A stretch of 64,000 nucleotides of DNA from Sphingobium sp. CCH11-B1 (GTDB lineage Bacteria; Pseudomonadota; Alphaproteobacteria; Sphingomonadales; Sphingomonadaceae). Shown here one piece after another: positions 45,293 to 54,715 of this stretch (the stretch's first letter is position 1; every line of letters starts with the position of its first letter). Below the pieces are notes generated by a model that saw only the letters and a list, made by a program, of their open reading frames with translations, was not told the origin of the DNA and did no database searches. The stretch lies in assembly GCF_001556865.1 (NCBI RefSeq), contig NZ_LSJY01000134.1:62001-126000 (forward strand), in the 5' to 3' direction. The position numbers and the translations under genes are program-made.

Positions 45293-47364
45293 CAGGCGGC
45301 CTTTTCCTGTCGGTTCTGCCGGAGCGCGAGCGGCAAGCGCAGGGTGAAACGGCTGCCCAGGCCCGGCTGGCTTTCCACCGTCAGGCTTCCGCCCATGGCT
45401 TCGGCAAGGCTGCGCGCCTCGAACGCGCCGAGGCCGAACCCCCCGGCCTTGCTGGAGGAGAAGGGCTTGAACAGATCGCGGCGGACATATTCGGCGCTCA
45501 TGCCGCAGCCCTGATCGACGATGTCGAGCAGGACATGGGTCGCATCGGTCGACAGGCGCAGTTCGACCATGCTGTCGGCTGTGCTGGCTTCGATGGCGTT
45601 CTGGAGCAGGTGCGTCACGATCTGTTCGACACGCACGGGGTCGGCCAGCGCGGGCGGCGCGTCGCCGGACACGCGCAGCGGATGCTGGCGGGCGCGGATA
45701 TGGACAAGCTGGTCGAGCAGCGGGCGCAGGCCGACCGCGCGCGGTTCTTCCGGCCGCGCCTTGTTATGATGAGACAGGCGGGCGAGCATGTCGTTCATCC
45801 TGCCCACCGACTCCCGCAGCGTCAGCACCATGTCGGCGCGGAAATCGGGATTGTCGGCATGCCGCTCGGCATTGCGGGACAGGAGGGAAAGCTGGCTCAC
45901 CAGATTCTTGATGTCATGGGCGATGAAGGCAAAGCGACGGTTGAATTCGTCGAAGCGCTGCGCGTCGCTGAGCGCCTGCTGGCCGAGCGATTCGCTGATA
46001 TAGGTCGCGGCCTGCCGCCCGGCGGCGCGCAGCATGTCGAAATCCTCCCAGTCCAGCCGGCGATCCACTGGCGGAGTGGCGAGCAGCACAGCGCCGATCA
46101 GCCGGCCATAATGGATGAGCGGCACCAGCGCCCATGCGCGCGGGTCCGTCACCATCCATTGCGGCAGGTTGCGCGCATCCGCCCCCTCTCGCGGGAGCGC
46201 GAAGTCGATGGTCCGGGCGTGGCGTTCGATCTGCCCGGCAGCGTCGGCGGAGACGGGCTCGACCCCCGGCGATACGTCCCGCCAGTTCCATTGCGTTTCA
46301 AGCGCCAGCGCCCCCCTGTCGTCGCGCAGCAGCAGCAAGGCGGCGGGGCTGTCGGTGATGTCGGCCACCGCCTTCGCCACCCGCTCGCCAAGCGGAGCGG
46401 CGTCCTGATCCGACCGGCCGATCGTATCGACGAAGCGCATCCATTCGGTCCGGTAGTCGTAGCGATGCTGGAAGAAATGTTTGGCGACCTGCACCTTCCA
46501 GAATGCGCGCAGGGCAGGCGTCGGCAGCAGCACCAAAGCGGTAACGGCCGTGAAGAAGACAGCGCCGATCTCGATCGCCCGGGCATAGGGCCCGGCGACC
46601 AGTTCGATGAGGACCGCAAGCGCCAGCAGCACCAGCACATAGAGGCCAGCGGCGGCGGCGGACAGCGACTGGAAGGCGATGGAGCGCGATAGCTGCAACC
46701 GGGCGCTCACGCCCCGCCGCAAGCCGATGGCGATGACCGGAACCAGCAGGGCCGCCATCAGGCCGCGCAGGGCATAAAGCGCGCTCACATTGTCGGGGGC
46801 CAGATACAGGAAGGCGTAAAGGATGAGATCGTAGGTCCACATGGCGGCCAGCGCGCCAAGCAGCAGCGATACGCCGCCCCGCTCGCGCGAGGGCCAGGCG
46901 GTGTAGAGATGATGGACCAGAAGGAGACCGCCGATCGCGCTCATCGTGTGCAGGATCACCGAACAGGTGACGAGCGCGACGTGCAGGTCGGAATGGGGAG
47001 GCAGCTGACGCCAGATGAGATCGACGAAGGTCTGCAGCAGCAATAGTCCGGCAACCGCCGCATAGACGGCCGCGACGGCGCCTATCGCCCCTGACCGCCC
47101 TGCCGGTCCACGCCGCAGCATGACGAACAGCGCAAGCAGCCAGGCTGCGTTGCGCACATTTTCCATGATGCCCGACAGCGACTTCGAAACGCCGCCGAAA
47201 GAGATGTACAGCGCCCAGCAGGAGGTCATCAACAGCGCGGCGGCGATAAGGCGCGGTTCAGGCGTTTCGTCCCTTCGCCGCAGCAGGAAAATGCCGAGCG
47301 CGGCGAAGAGGACCGCCGCCAGCGCGTGGCCCCAGTCGCCGACAAATTGGAGAAGCGCGCCCAT
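45292..47364 (-). CDS. prsK: PrsK, membrane histidine kinase of the XrtA/PEP-CTERM system
   Basis: 690-residue sensor kinase. The first 285 residues hold about eight to ten membrane helices. A GAF-like domain occupies about 310-450. The H-box is FAFIAHDIKNLVSQLSLLSR with His483, then the ATPase N-box (LLQNAIEAS), DQGCGMS and GGFGLGAFEARS. All catalytic motifs are intact. The PEP-CTERM kinase family has this topology. It begins 15 bp after the stop of the sugar transferase gene and overlaps prsR by one base, so the four genes from 48774 down to 41888 form one operon. The signal sensed is unknown. Confidence 0.92.
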   Translation of the reverse strand: MGALLQFVGDWGHALAAVLFAALGIFLLRRRDETPEPRLIAAALLMTSCWALYISFGGVSKSLSGIMENVRNAAWLLALFVMLRRGPAGRSGAIGAVAAVYAAVAGLLLLQTFVDLIWRQLPPHSDLHVALVTCSVILHTMSAIGGLLLVHHLYTAWPSRERGGVSLLLGALAAMWTYDLILYAFLYLAPDNVSALYALRGLMAALLVPVIAIGLRRGVSARLQLSRSIAFQSLSAAAAGLYVLVLLALAVLIELVAGPYARAIEIGAVFFTAVTALVLLPTPALRAFWKVQVAKHFFQHRYDYRTEWMRFVDTIGRSDQDAAPLGERVAKAVADITDSPAALLLLRDDRGALALETQWNWRDVSPGVEPVSADAAGQIERHARTIDFALPREGADARNLPQWMVTDPRAWALVPLIHYGRLIGAVLLATPPVDRRLDWEDFDMLRAAGRQAATYISESLGQQALSDAQRFDEFNRRFAFIAHDIKNLVSQLSLLSRNAERHADNPDFRADMVLTLRESVGRMNDMLARLSHHNKARPEEPRAVGLRPLLDQLVHIRARQHPLRVSGDAPPALADPVRVEQIVTHLLQNAIEASTADSMVELRLSTDATHVLLDIVDQGCGMSAEYVRRDLFKPFSSSKAGGFGLGAFEARSLAEAMGGSLTVESQPGLGSRFTLRLPLALRQNRQEKAA

Positions 47365-47379
47365 CGGCCGATCGCCCCC

Positions 47380-48774
47380 TTACCGTGCGCCGTCGGACCA
47401 GAGGATAACCCGCAACGTCTGGATCAGGATCAGCAGGTCGAGGAAGGGGGTATAATTCTTGGCATAATAGAGGTCATATTCCAGCTTGTGCCGGGCATCC
47501 TCGATCGACGCGCCATAGGGATAGTTGATCTGCGCCCAGCCGGTGATGCCGGGCTTCACCATGTGCCGTTCGGCATAATAGCGCAGATGCTGTTCCAGAT
47601 CCTCGACGAACTGGCGCCGTTCGGGGCGTGGCCCCACGAAGCTCATCTCGCCCTTGAGCACGGTCCATGTCTGCGGCAGTTCGTCGATGCGCAGCTTGCG
47701 CAGCCAATAGCCAAGGCGCGTGATGCGCGGATCGTCCTTTTCAGCCCAGACCGCCTGGCCGGACACTTCCGCGTCCTGCCGCATGGTGCGCAGCTTCACG
47801 ATCCAGAATTCCTGGCCGTAAAGGCCGACGCGCTGCTGGCGGTAGAAAGCCGGCCCCTTGCTGTCGAGCTTCACCAGGATCGCCGCGATCAGGATGATCG
47901 GCCCGGTCAGCAGCAGCAGGATGGAGCTGGCGACGATGTCGAACAGGCGCTTTGCCATGCTGGACAGGCGGCGACCAGCCGAGAAGCCATCCGAGAAGAT
48001 CAGCCAGCTGGGATTGACGCTGGCGAGATCGACGCGGCCCGTTTCGCGCTCAAGGAAGGTCGAAAGGTCGTTCACATGGACGCCGGTGGTCTTGATGCGC
48101 AGCAGGTCGGCCATGGGGATCGCATTGCGCCGTTCCTCCAGCGCCAGCACGACTTCGCTGGCGTTGAGGCGAACCACGAAATCGGAAAGATTGAAGATGG
48201 CATTGCGGTTGATCGCTTCCGGGATCACCTGCGCGCCGTCATTCATGGCTATGAAGCCGACGATGAGGAAGCCGGCGCCGCGTTTCTGTTCCAGTTCCTT
48301 GATCCGGTTGGCGCGATTGCCCGCGCCCAGGACGACCAGACGCCGCTTGAACGCCTCCCCGCCCAGCATGGAGCCAAGCAGCAGGCGGATCGCGACCAGC
48401 AGCACCAGCGACAGGCCCATGGCGTAGAGCGAATTGGAGCGCCACAGCGTCATGCCGGGGAGCAGGAAATAGAGCACGGAAAGGAAGATGACGCCGAGCG
48501 ACACCGCCACCAGCAATCGCGCGACGGCGAAGCGGATCGACTGGAGCGACTGGGGGCTATAGACGCCCACGGCGATCATCGCGGTCTGCACCGCGGCGGC
48601 GAAGCTGAACAGAGGGCCGAGCCTAGTCACGATATGATCGACGTCCATGCCGATCTGGTGCGCGCGCAGCAGCCAGCCCCCCTCCGCAGCGCCCAGCAGG
48701 ATCACGAGATCGAGCAGCCCCAGCAGCAGCACCGCGTGCGGCACATAATGTTTGAACAACCTGATCATCGTCAC
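47380..48774 (-). CDS. XrtA-associated sugar transferase (EpsB/WcaJ type)
   Basis: 464-residue polyprenyl-phosphate sugar-1-phosphate transferase. It has four to five N-terminal helices (from about residue 12 to 115), a CoA-binding-like central region (KRRLVVLGAGNRANRIKELE) and the C-terminal bacterial sugar transferase domain: KRLFDIVASSILLLLTGPII, YRQQRVGLYGQEFWIVKLRT and VGPRPERRQFVEDLEQHL. It would start repeat-unit synthesis on undecaprenyl phosphate. The TIGR03013-type family is specific to exosortase-A loci. AAGG lies nine bases before the start. The 186-bp region upstream carries the operon promoter; I could not identify it. Confidence 0.9.
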   Translation of the reverse strand: MTMIRLFKHYVPHAVLLLGLLDLVILLGAAEGGWLLRAHQIGMDVDHIVTRLGPLFSFAAAVQTAMIAVGVYSPQSLQSIRFAVARLLVAVSLGVIFLSVLYFLLPGMTLWRSNSLYAMGLSLVLLVAIRLLLGSMLGGEAFKRRLVVLGAGNRANRIKELEQKRGAGFLIVGFIAMNDGAQVIPEAINRNAIFNLSDFVVRLNASEVVLALEERRNAIPMADLLRIKTTGVHVNDLSTFLERETGRVDLASVNPSWLIFSDGFSAGRRLSSMAKRLFDIVASSILLLLTGPIILIAAILVKLDSKGPAFYRQQRVGLYGQEFWIVKLRTMRQDAEVSGQAVWAEKDDPRITRLGYWLRKLRIDELPQTWTVLKGEMSFVGPRPERRQFVEDLEQHLRYYAERHMVKPGITGWAQINYPYGASIEDARHKLEYDLYYAKNYTPFLDLLILIQTLRVILWSDGAR

Positions 48775-48960
48775 GCACCTTGCCGGCAGCCGGAACGGCG
48801 CCCTTCATTGATGCCGGATGCGCCTTACAACGGGTGTAAGATAATCCGACACAGGATGCACCGTGCCGGAAAATAACGAAGAAATGTTAAATGCCCTGTC
48901 AGAATTGGCGGGAAATGCCGGCGATTTAAAGCCGTCTCGGCCGCGGCGTTCGGCGCCGTT

Positions 48961-49236
48961 TCAGTCGGCGCGGCGCAAATCTTTCGCTGCGTTTCCCGCA
49001 GCGTCGCCCATGGCGCTTGCGGCGCGGTCCACCGACGCGGCCGCATGGGTCACCGCGTCCGCGCCGCGATCGCGCCGATCCCGGCCGGTCAGGTAAAAGA
49101 AAGCGATCGCGATCAGGAGCGCCACGGCGACCAACGCGAACACCACGCCATGTCTGGCCGGCTGGTCCTGGAGTCGGCCGCGCCGGTCGTCCTGGTCCGC
49201 AGCCTGCCGGACCTGTCTGTCGGCATCATGCCGCAT
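48961..49236 (-). CDS. Small single-span membrane protein under EcfG control
   Basis: 91 residues, not assigned to a family. A polar N-terminus (RHDADRQVRQAADQDDRRGR) precedes one helix (VVFALVAVALLIAIAFFYLTG) and an Ala/Asp-rich C-terminal helix (VTHAAASVDRAASAMGDAAG). This looks like small stress or envelope proteins of the YtxH/CsbD-like kind. ATG 49236 has GGGAG seven bases upstream and is preferred to the GTG one codon earlier. A perfect EcfG-type promoter lies 24 bp upstream of the start. It is immediately downstream of ecfG, so it may also be read from that operon. Confidence 0.75.
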   Translation of the reverse strand: MRHDADRQVRQAADQDDRRGRLQDQPARHGVVFALVAVALLIAIAFFYLTGRDRRDRGADAVTHAAASVDRAASAMGDAAGNAAKDLRRAD

Positions 49237-49259
49237 CACCTGTCTCCCTACCCTTTAAC

Positions 49260-49285
49260 AACGGGTGGGAGGCCCGGATCGTTCC
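49260..49285 (-). promoter_or_regulatory. EcfG-type promoter of the 91-residue membrane protein
   Basis: On the minus strand: GGAAC, 17 bases, CGTT. The spacing is within the 16-17 range of the consensus and it lies between the ecfG stop and the start of the small membrane protein gene. Confidence 0.8.
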
Positions 49286-49287
49286 GG

Positions 49288-49989
49288 TCAGTCGTCGGCG
49301 GAAAGGCTGCGGCCCCGGCTCAACCGGTCGACATCGTCCATGATCTCGTCCAGCACCGCTGTCTCGGTGGTTTCCTGACTGCGGCGGCTGGGCAGGTCGC
49401 CATTTTCGAGTATCTGTTCCAGCGCCGAGCGGCCGCGGGCGACGCGGCTCTTGATCGTGCCCACCGCGACGCCGCAGATCTCAGCCGCCTCTTCATAGGC
49501 GAAACCGCCCGCGCCGACGAGGATCAGCGCTTCCCGCTGTCGCTGCGGCAGTTGCAGCAGCGCGCGCTGCATGTCCGACAGTTCGACATGCTTGTCCTGG
49601 CCCGCGGGCGCAGCGAGGATACGATCCGCCGTCAGATCGTCCCAATCGCCACGGAAGCGCGACCGACGCATTTGCGAGAGATAATGGTTGCGCAGAATGA
49701 TGAAGGTCCAGGCGCGCATGTTGGTGCCTGCCTGGAAGCGGCTGCGCGCCGCCCACGCTTTCAGAAGCGTTTCCTGAACCAGATCGTCGGCGAGGTCGCG
49801 ATTGCCCGAAAGGGACCGGCCGAACGCACGAAGATGCGGGATGACCGCCGCAAGCTCCCGCTTGAAATCGGCGTCGGACAGCTGGGCCCGTTCCTCGATG
49901 ACTTCGGGGCCGCCCATATCTTCATCCATCGCAACGTCCCCCGTGCCGGCAACCGTTCTCACCGCATGAACCGACATCGTCAAAGCCAT
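49288..49989 (-). CDS. ecfG: General stress response sigma factor EcfG
   Basis: 233-residue ECF sigma factor of the EcfG group. Region 2 reads AFGRSLSGNRDLADDLVQET and AWTFIILRNHYLSQMRRSRF; region 4 is LPQRQREALILVGAGGFAYE and GVAVGTIKSRVARGRSALEQ. The N-terminus carries an extension of about 35 residues. It directs RNA polymerase to GGAAC-N16/17-CGTT promoters once NepR is titrated by phosphorylated PhyR. GGGGA lies seven bases before ATG 49989. It follows the 43-residue membrane peptide gene (57 bp apart) and is probably autoregulated through the promoter at 50208-50232. Confidence 0.95.
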   Translation of the reverse strand: MALTMSVHAVRTVAGTGDVAMDEDMGGPEVIEERAQLSDADFKRELAAVIPHLRAFGRSLSGNRDLADDLVQETLLKAWAARSRFQAGTNMRAWTFIILRNHYLSQMRRSRFRGDWDDLTADRILAAPAGQDKHVELSDMQRALLQLPQRQREALILVGAGGFAYEEAAEICGVAVGTIKSRVARGRSALEQILENGDLPSRRSQETTETAVLDEIMDDVDRLSRGRSLSADD

Positions 49990-50046
49990 CTGCGCGTCCG
50001 TCCCCTAAACCCATCATCAATGTCGATATCGAACCCGCGACCCGGC

Positions 50047-50178
50047 CTATCGCCAGATCACCAGCAGCATCGCGATGACGGCGAGCGCCAGCGAGATGCC
50101 GAGGACATAGCGGACGACATGCGGCGTCGAGCCGGCCCTCGCCTGGTCGGTGGCGATATGCTGTTCCTGATCCGCCAT
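50047..50178 (-). CDS. 43-residue single-span membrane peptide in the general stress locus
   Basis: Open frame of 44 codons from ATG 50178 to TAG, beginning MADQEQHIATDQARAGSTPH, then a single helix VRYVLGISLALAVIAMLLVI ending in Trp-Arg. GGGAG lies seven bases before the start and a perfect EcfG-type promoter is 29 bp upstream. It sits between phyR and ecfG. Such tiny membrane peptides are easily missed by automatic gene finding. No family is recognised; it may be a stress-induced membrane peptide or a modulator of the cascade, which is inference. Confidence 0.75.
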   Translation of the reverse strand: MADQEQHIATDQARAGSTPHVVRYVLGISLALAVIAMLLVIWR

Positions 50179-50207
50179 GGCGCATCTCCCGATCGTTACG
50201 CATCATT

Positions 50208-50232
50208 AACGCGGCGCACGAAGGGCGGTTCC
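50208..50232 (-). promoter_or_regulatory. EcfG-type promoter of the membrane peptide-ecfG unit
   Basis: On the minus strand: GGAAC, 16 bases, CGTT, an exact consensus match. It lies in the 93-bp gap between phyR and the 43-residue peptide gene and would create positive feedback on ecfG. Confidence 0.85.
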
Positions 50233-50271
50233 CGATAAACTCGCGCCTGCCCGATCTCGGCCGGTTCGATC

Positions 50272-51063
50272 TCAGGCCGGCGCGGTCGCCTCGTCAAAGA
50301 AGAGCGCCTGCGAAATGGCGGCCTTGACCGTCGAACGCTGGAACGGCTTGGTGATGAGGAAGGTGGGTTCGGGACGCTCGCCCGTCAGCAGCCTTTCCGG
50401 GAAGGCCGTGATGAAGATGACCGGCACCGAAAATTCGGACAGGATGTCCTTTACCGCGTCGATCCCGCTGCTGTCGTCCGCCAGCTGGATGTCGGCAAGC
50501 ACCAGGCCCGGCCGGTCCGCCATGGCTTCGCGCACGGCGTCTTCACGTGTCACGGCGATGGCAGTAACGTCATGGCCAAGGTCGCGCACGATGGTTTCGA
50601 TATCCATCGCGATGATCGGTTCGTCCTCGATGATGAGAACCTTGGCCCGGGTCTGCGCCTCGATCTCGCCCAGAGCCTCCTCGACCAGCGCCTCGACCTC
50701 GGCCGTTTCCATGTCGATCAGGTAGGACACGTCGTCCACGGTGAAGCCTTCAAGCGCGGTGAGCAGCAGCGCCTGGCGCGGCAGCGGCGTCAGGCGGGCA
50801 AGGCGCGCCTGCGCGATCGCTTCGTGGCTGCCGCCGGGCGACACCGGCACATCCTCCAGATGCGACGAGGACCAGATGGCATGAAAGGTCTTGTAGAGGC
50901 CGAGCCGCGGATCGACATCGGCCGGAAATTCCTCCGGGGCCGCCACAATGGCTTCCAGAGCCGCGCGGACATAGGCGTCGCCATGCGCCTGGCTTCCTGT
51001 CAGGGCGCGAGCGTAGCGGCGCAGGAACGGAAGATGGGGGTGCAGTTGCTGTCCAAGCGACAT
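50272..51063 (-). CDS. phyR: PhyR, anti-anti-sigma response regulator
   Basis: 263 residues with the diagnostic order: an N-terminal sigma-like domain (LGQQLHPHLPFLRRYARALT, ALEGFTVDDVSYLIDMETAE) followed by a C-terminal receiver (KVLIIEDEPIIAMDIETIVR, phosphoacceptor Asp191 in LVLADIQLADD). When phosphorylated, the sigma-like domain binds NepR and frees EcfG. I use ATG 51063, which gives the usual MSLGQQL N-terminus; a TTG two codons upstream is possible. GGGAG lies about ten bases before the ATG. It is transcribed away from nepR. I found no EcfG promoter for phyR itself on the minus strand. Confidence 0.96.
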   Translation of the reverse strand: MSLGQQLHPHLPFLRRYARALTGSQAHGDAYVRAALEAIVAAPEEFPADVDPRLGLYKTFHAIWSSSHLEDVPVSPGGSHEAIAQARLARLTPLPRQALLLTALEGFTVDDVSYLIDMETAEVEALVEEALGEIEAQTRAKVLIIEDEPIIAMDIETIVRDLGHDVTAIAVTREDAVREAMADRPGLVLADIQLADDSSGIDAVKDILSEFSVPVIFITAFPERLLTGERPEPTFLITKPFQRSTVKAAISQALFFDEATAPA

Positions 51064-51397
51064 CGTCAAATCGTCTCCCTGCCCAGTGTCGGGCGTTCAC
51101 ATCCCGAAGCATCGGCGTGAGCAGGAAGGATGGAATGTCCATGCCGCATTGGCAAGCCCCCGTCCCCCCTTTCGCCGGCCCCCGCGCAGGACGGGGATCG
51201 GGCAGCGTAAAAAATGCTTCGATGGCCGGAACCAACAAAGTGCGGATTTGTTTCGCTCCCACATGGTTTTTTTGCCGAGACGGCGACTTTGCGGGCCATG
51301 GATCCGCAGATATCGCCTGCTCCAGAATTGACGTCATGACAGAAAGCCGCAAATACTGCGCTTGCTGGCATGACACAGGCTTGCAGAGGGGCTGATT
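51064..51397. other. 334-bp divergent phyR/nepR intergenic region
   Basis: No gene is supported. It holds the phyR promoter (no match to the EcfG consensus seen on that strand) and the EcfG-type promoter for nepR at 51228-51252, followed by an untranslated leader of roughly 140 bases before the nepR start. The leader has no strong hairpin that I can see. Confidence 0.6.
51228..51252 (+). promoter_or_regulatory. EcfG-type promoter of nepR
   Basis: GGAAC, 16 bases, TGTT on the plus strand. The -10 element differs from CGTT by one base, and the distance to the nepR start (about 145 bp) is longer than for the other three sites. Autoregulation of nepR by EcfG is typical of the system. Confidence 0.7.
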
Positions 51398-51631
51398 TTG
51401 GTTTCTTCAATGACGGAGCGGGGCACGTCTGATGGTGGCGAGGATGGCGTGTCGACGCCTTCCGAAACCTTGACGAAGACGCGCGCCAAGACCGCTTCCG
51501 CCTCGACCAAACGCCGCGATCGGGGCAAGGAGGAAGGCCATGTATCGGAGGCCCTGCGCACCGTCTATCAGCGCGCCATTGACGAGGATATCCCGTCTGA
51601 AATGCTGGACCTGCTGAAGAAGCTGGACTGA
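51398..51631 (+). CDS. nepR: NepR anti-sigma factor
   Basis: 77 residues. After a flexible N-terminus, the conserved NepR helices are HVSEALRTVYQRAIDEDIPS and EMLDLLKKLD, the segments that clamp either EcfG or the PhyR sigma-like domain. The start is probably TTG 51398, because GAGGGG lies six bases upstream of it; the ATG four codons later at 51410 has no properly spaced ribosome-binding site. A rare start codon could keep NepR levels low. The sensor gene follows after seven bases, so both form an operon. Confidence 0.93.
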   Translation: MVSSMTERGTSDGGEDGVSTPSETLTKTRAKTASASTKRRDRGKEEGHVSEALRTVYQRAIDEDIPSEMLDLLKKLD

Positions 51632-51638
51632 GACGTCC

Positions 51639-53225
51639 ATGAGTGGAGGCAGTTCACCTCCCGCGTCGGGCGCCGTCCGGCGCCTCCCCGACCTTTCCCG
51701 CTCGACCGGCGTCAAGATGTTCCTCATCCTGACCCTGGCCCTCCTGCCGCTGGGCCTGATCGCTCTGATCGCATCGCTTCAGGCAATCCGCAGCGCCGAC
51801 CTTGAGAAGGAAGCGCTGCTGCGCGTCGCCGTGACCCAGAGCGCGCGCAAGCTGACCGCTGATCTGCAGTCCGACAGGACCGCCCTGCAACTGACCGTCA
51901 ACGCCTTCGCGCACAATGAGGTCGATTCGGGCATGTGCCGGCGGCTGGGATTTTTCCTGACCGCGAACGAAGACAGCGATGGGCGATTCTACATCTATGA
52001 CCGCAATGGCCGCAGGCTTTGCGGTTCTGCACAGCCGGAACCCGCCGGGCTGGCCCCGGACCAGCGGTTCGGCAGGGAGCCGGTGTTGCTGCTGCCGCAA
52101 TCGCGGCAACTGCTCAGCCGCGTCCGCAGCGATGATGGACGCATGGTGGCGCTCAGCTATTATTCGCGCGCGCATCTGGAAAGCGTCGCCGATCCGGCGA
52201 CGGCGATACAGAACAGGCAACTGGTGCTGCATCAGGGGACGAGGCAACTGGTCGTCAGCCGCCCCGGCGCCTTGCTTCCCGGCCGCAGCAGCAGCCTGTC
52301 GGCGCGGCTGGACCCGGCCGACATCATCCTGACCATGACCGTGCGGGAGCCGCCCGCAACAGTGGCCCGGCTGCTGTCCCTCTTCCTGCCGCTGGTCATG
52401 TGGTTCGCCGCCGCCGCCATCGGCTGGTTCGTGGTCAACCGGCTGTTGATCCGCCCGCTCGTCATCCTGCGGCGCGTGGTCGCTGCCTATCAGCCAGGCG
52501 AAGTGCTGGAGCCGATGCAGCGGGTCCGCACGCCTGCGCAGGAGATCATCGCGCTGGGCGACACGTTCCGCGAGATCAGCGAGGACGTCGCCACCCATGA
52601 GGCGGAGATGGCCGAGGGACTGGAGACGCAGCGCAAATTGACGCGCGAGGTGCATCACCGGGTCAAGAACAACCTCCAGATCATCTCCAGCCTCATCAGC
52701 CTGCATGCCCGGTCGGCGCACGAGCCCGAAGCGGTGGAGGCCTATTCATCGATCCAGCGCCGGGTCGACGCGCTGTCCGTGGTTCACCGCAATCATTTCG
52801 CCGAGCTGGAGGAAAATCGCGGCGTCGGAGTACGGTCGCTGATCAGCGAATTGTCCGCCAGCCTGCGCGGCACCGCGCCGGCCGCGGCGCGACGCTTCGC
52901 CATCCAGATCGAAAGCGACAATCTGAACATCAGCCAGGATGTCGCCGTGCCGATCGCCTTCCTCATCACCGAACTGGTCGAACTGGCGATGATGCTGGCA
53001 CCGCAGGGATCGATGCACATCGCCGTGCAGGAAGATGCGGAGGGGACCAATCGCGCGCAACTGATCATGCGATCGCGCGGACTGGTCGAATCGGAGGCGA
53101 TGAGCGCATATCTGAACGATCGATATGGCCGGGTGCTGACGGGCTTGTCCCGGCAACTGCGCGCACCGCTCGTTCATGACGGCGAGGCTGGCAGCTACGC
53201 GATCGCCATCACCGTCCTGCCCTGA
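51639..53225 (+). CDS. PhyP/PhyK-like HisKA_2 sensor protein with degenerate ATPase domain
   Basis: 528 residues: membrane helices at about 27-49 and 244-268 bracket a periplasmic sensor domain of about 195 residues, then a HAMP-like segment and a HisKA_2 box, REVHHRVKNNLQIISSLISL (His339/340). The following ATPase domain is degenerate: the N-box reads ITELVELAMM (443-452) without its Asn residues, and no DxGxG or GxGL loop follows. The protein may therefore not phosphorylate itself. In Sphingomonas Fr1 the equivalent gene next to nepR, phyP, encodes a negative regulator acting as a PhyR phosphatase; I assign this role by context and the missing ATP site. It is co-transcribed with nepR. Confidence 0.82.
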   Translation: MSGGSSPPASGAVRRLPDLSRSTGVKMFLILTLALLPLGLIALIASLQAIRSADLEKEALLRVAVTQSARKLTADLQSDRTALQLTVNAFAHNEVDSGMCRRLGFFLTANEDSDGRFYIYDRNGRRLCGSAQPEPAGLAPDQRFGREPVLLLPQSRQLLSRVRSDDGRMVALSYYSRAHLESVADPATAIQNRQLVLHQGTRQLVVSRPGALLPGRSSSLSARLDPADIILTMTVREPPATVARLLSLFLPLVMWFAAAAIGWFVVNRLLIRPLVILRRVVAAYQPGEVLEPMQRVRTPAQEIIALGDTFREISEDVATHEAEMAEGLETQRKLTREVHHRVKNNLQIISSLISLHARSAHEPEAVEAYSSIQRRVDALSVVHRNHFAELEENRGVGVRSLISELSASLRGTAPAAARRFAIQIESDNLNISQDVAVPIAFLITELVELAMMLAPQGSMHIAVQEDAEGTNRAQLIMRSRGLVESEAMSAYLNDRYGRVLTGLSRQLRAPLVHDGEAGSYAIAITVLP

Positions 53226-53229
53226 GCCG

Positions 53230-54369
<1,140 letters not shown>

Positions 54370-54409
54370 CTAGGGGCGAAGCGACCGGGACACAAGGATT
54401 GACGGGCTG

Positions 54410-54589
54410 TCAGCCCGCCCGCTTCACGCCGTCGAACAGGGCAAGCGCGTCGATATTGAAGCCTTCCACCCGGCGATAAGGACCGACAAAACGCAGGCAA
54501 TCGGCAGACAGGCGCAGCGGCCATGGCGCGCCAGCGGCATCATGCAGGGCGAGTGTGACGGACGGCGAGGAGGAACGGATGTGGCGCAT
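54410..54589 (-). CDS. Small hypothetical protein upstream of tgt
   Basis: 59 residues reading MRHIRSSSPSVTLALHDAAG, then APWPLRLSADCLRFVGPYRR and a C-terminal NIDALALFDG. Beta-rich and basic; no family recognised. AAGG lies five bases before ATG 54589. It is on the same strand as tgt, 49 bp before its start, so it may be the first gene of that unit. The coding assignment is tentative because the frame is short and no homologue comes to mind. Confidence 0.45.
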   Translation of the reverse strand: MRHIRSSSPSVTLALHDAAGAPWPLRLSADCLRFVGPYRRVEGFNIDALALFDGVKRAG

Positions 54590-54715
54590 GACCCCTTTGT
54601 AAATGGCGAAGGTTAACAAAGGGCTAGACGCCGGCACAGGAAAGCCGGCCCCAAAACTATTTGTGGCTTTGAGGTGACATGGGGGTCGATTTCCGGCGGT
54701 CAGGACGAGTCTTAT

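Noticed and set aside
48854..48869. Sigma-54 promoter ahead of the XrtA sugar transferase
   Set aside because: A GGCAC half-element exists on the minus strand, but the second GC is not at the required ten-base distance.
48863..49096. Plus-strand 77-codon frame beginning with GTG between the sugar transferase and the stress gene
   Set aside because: Overlaps the supported 91-residue membrane protein on the other strand and has no ribosome-binding site.
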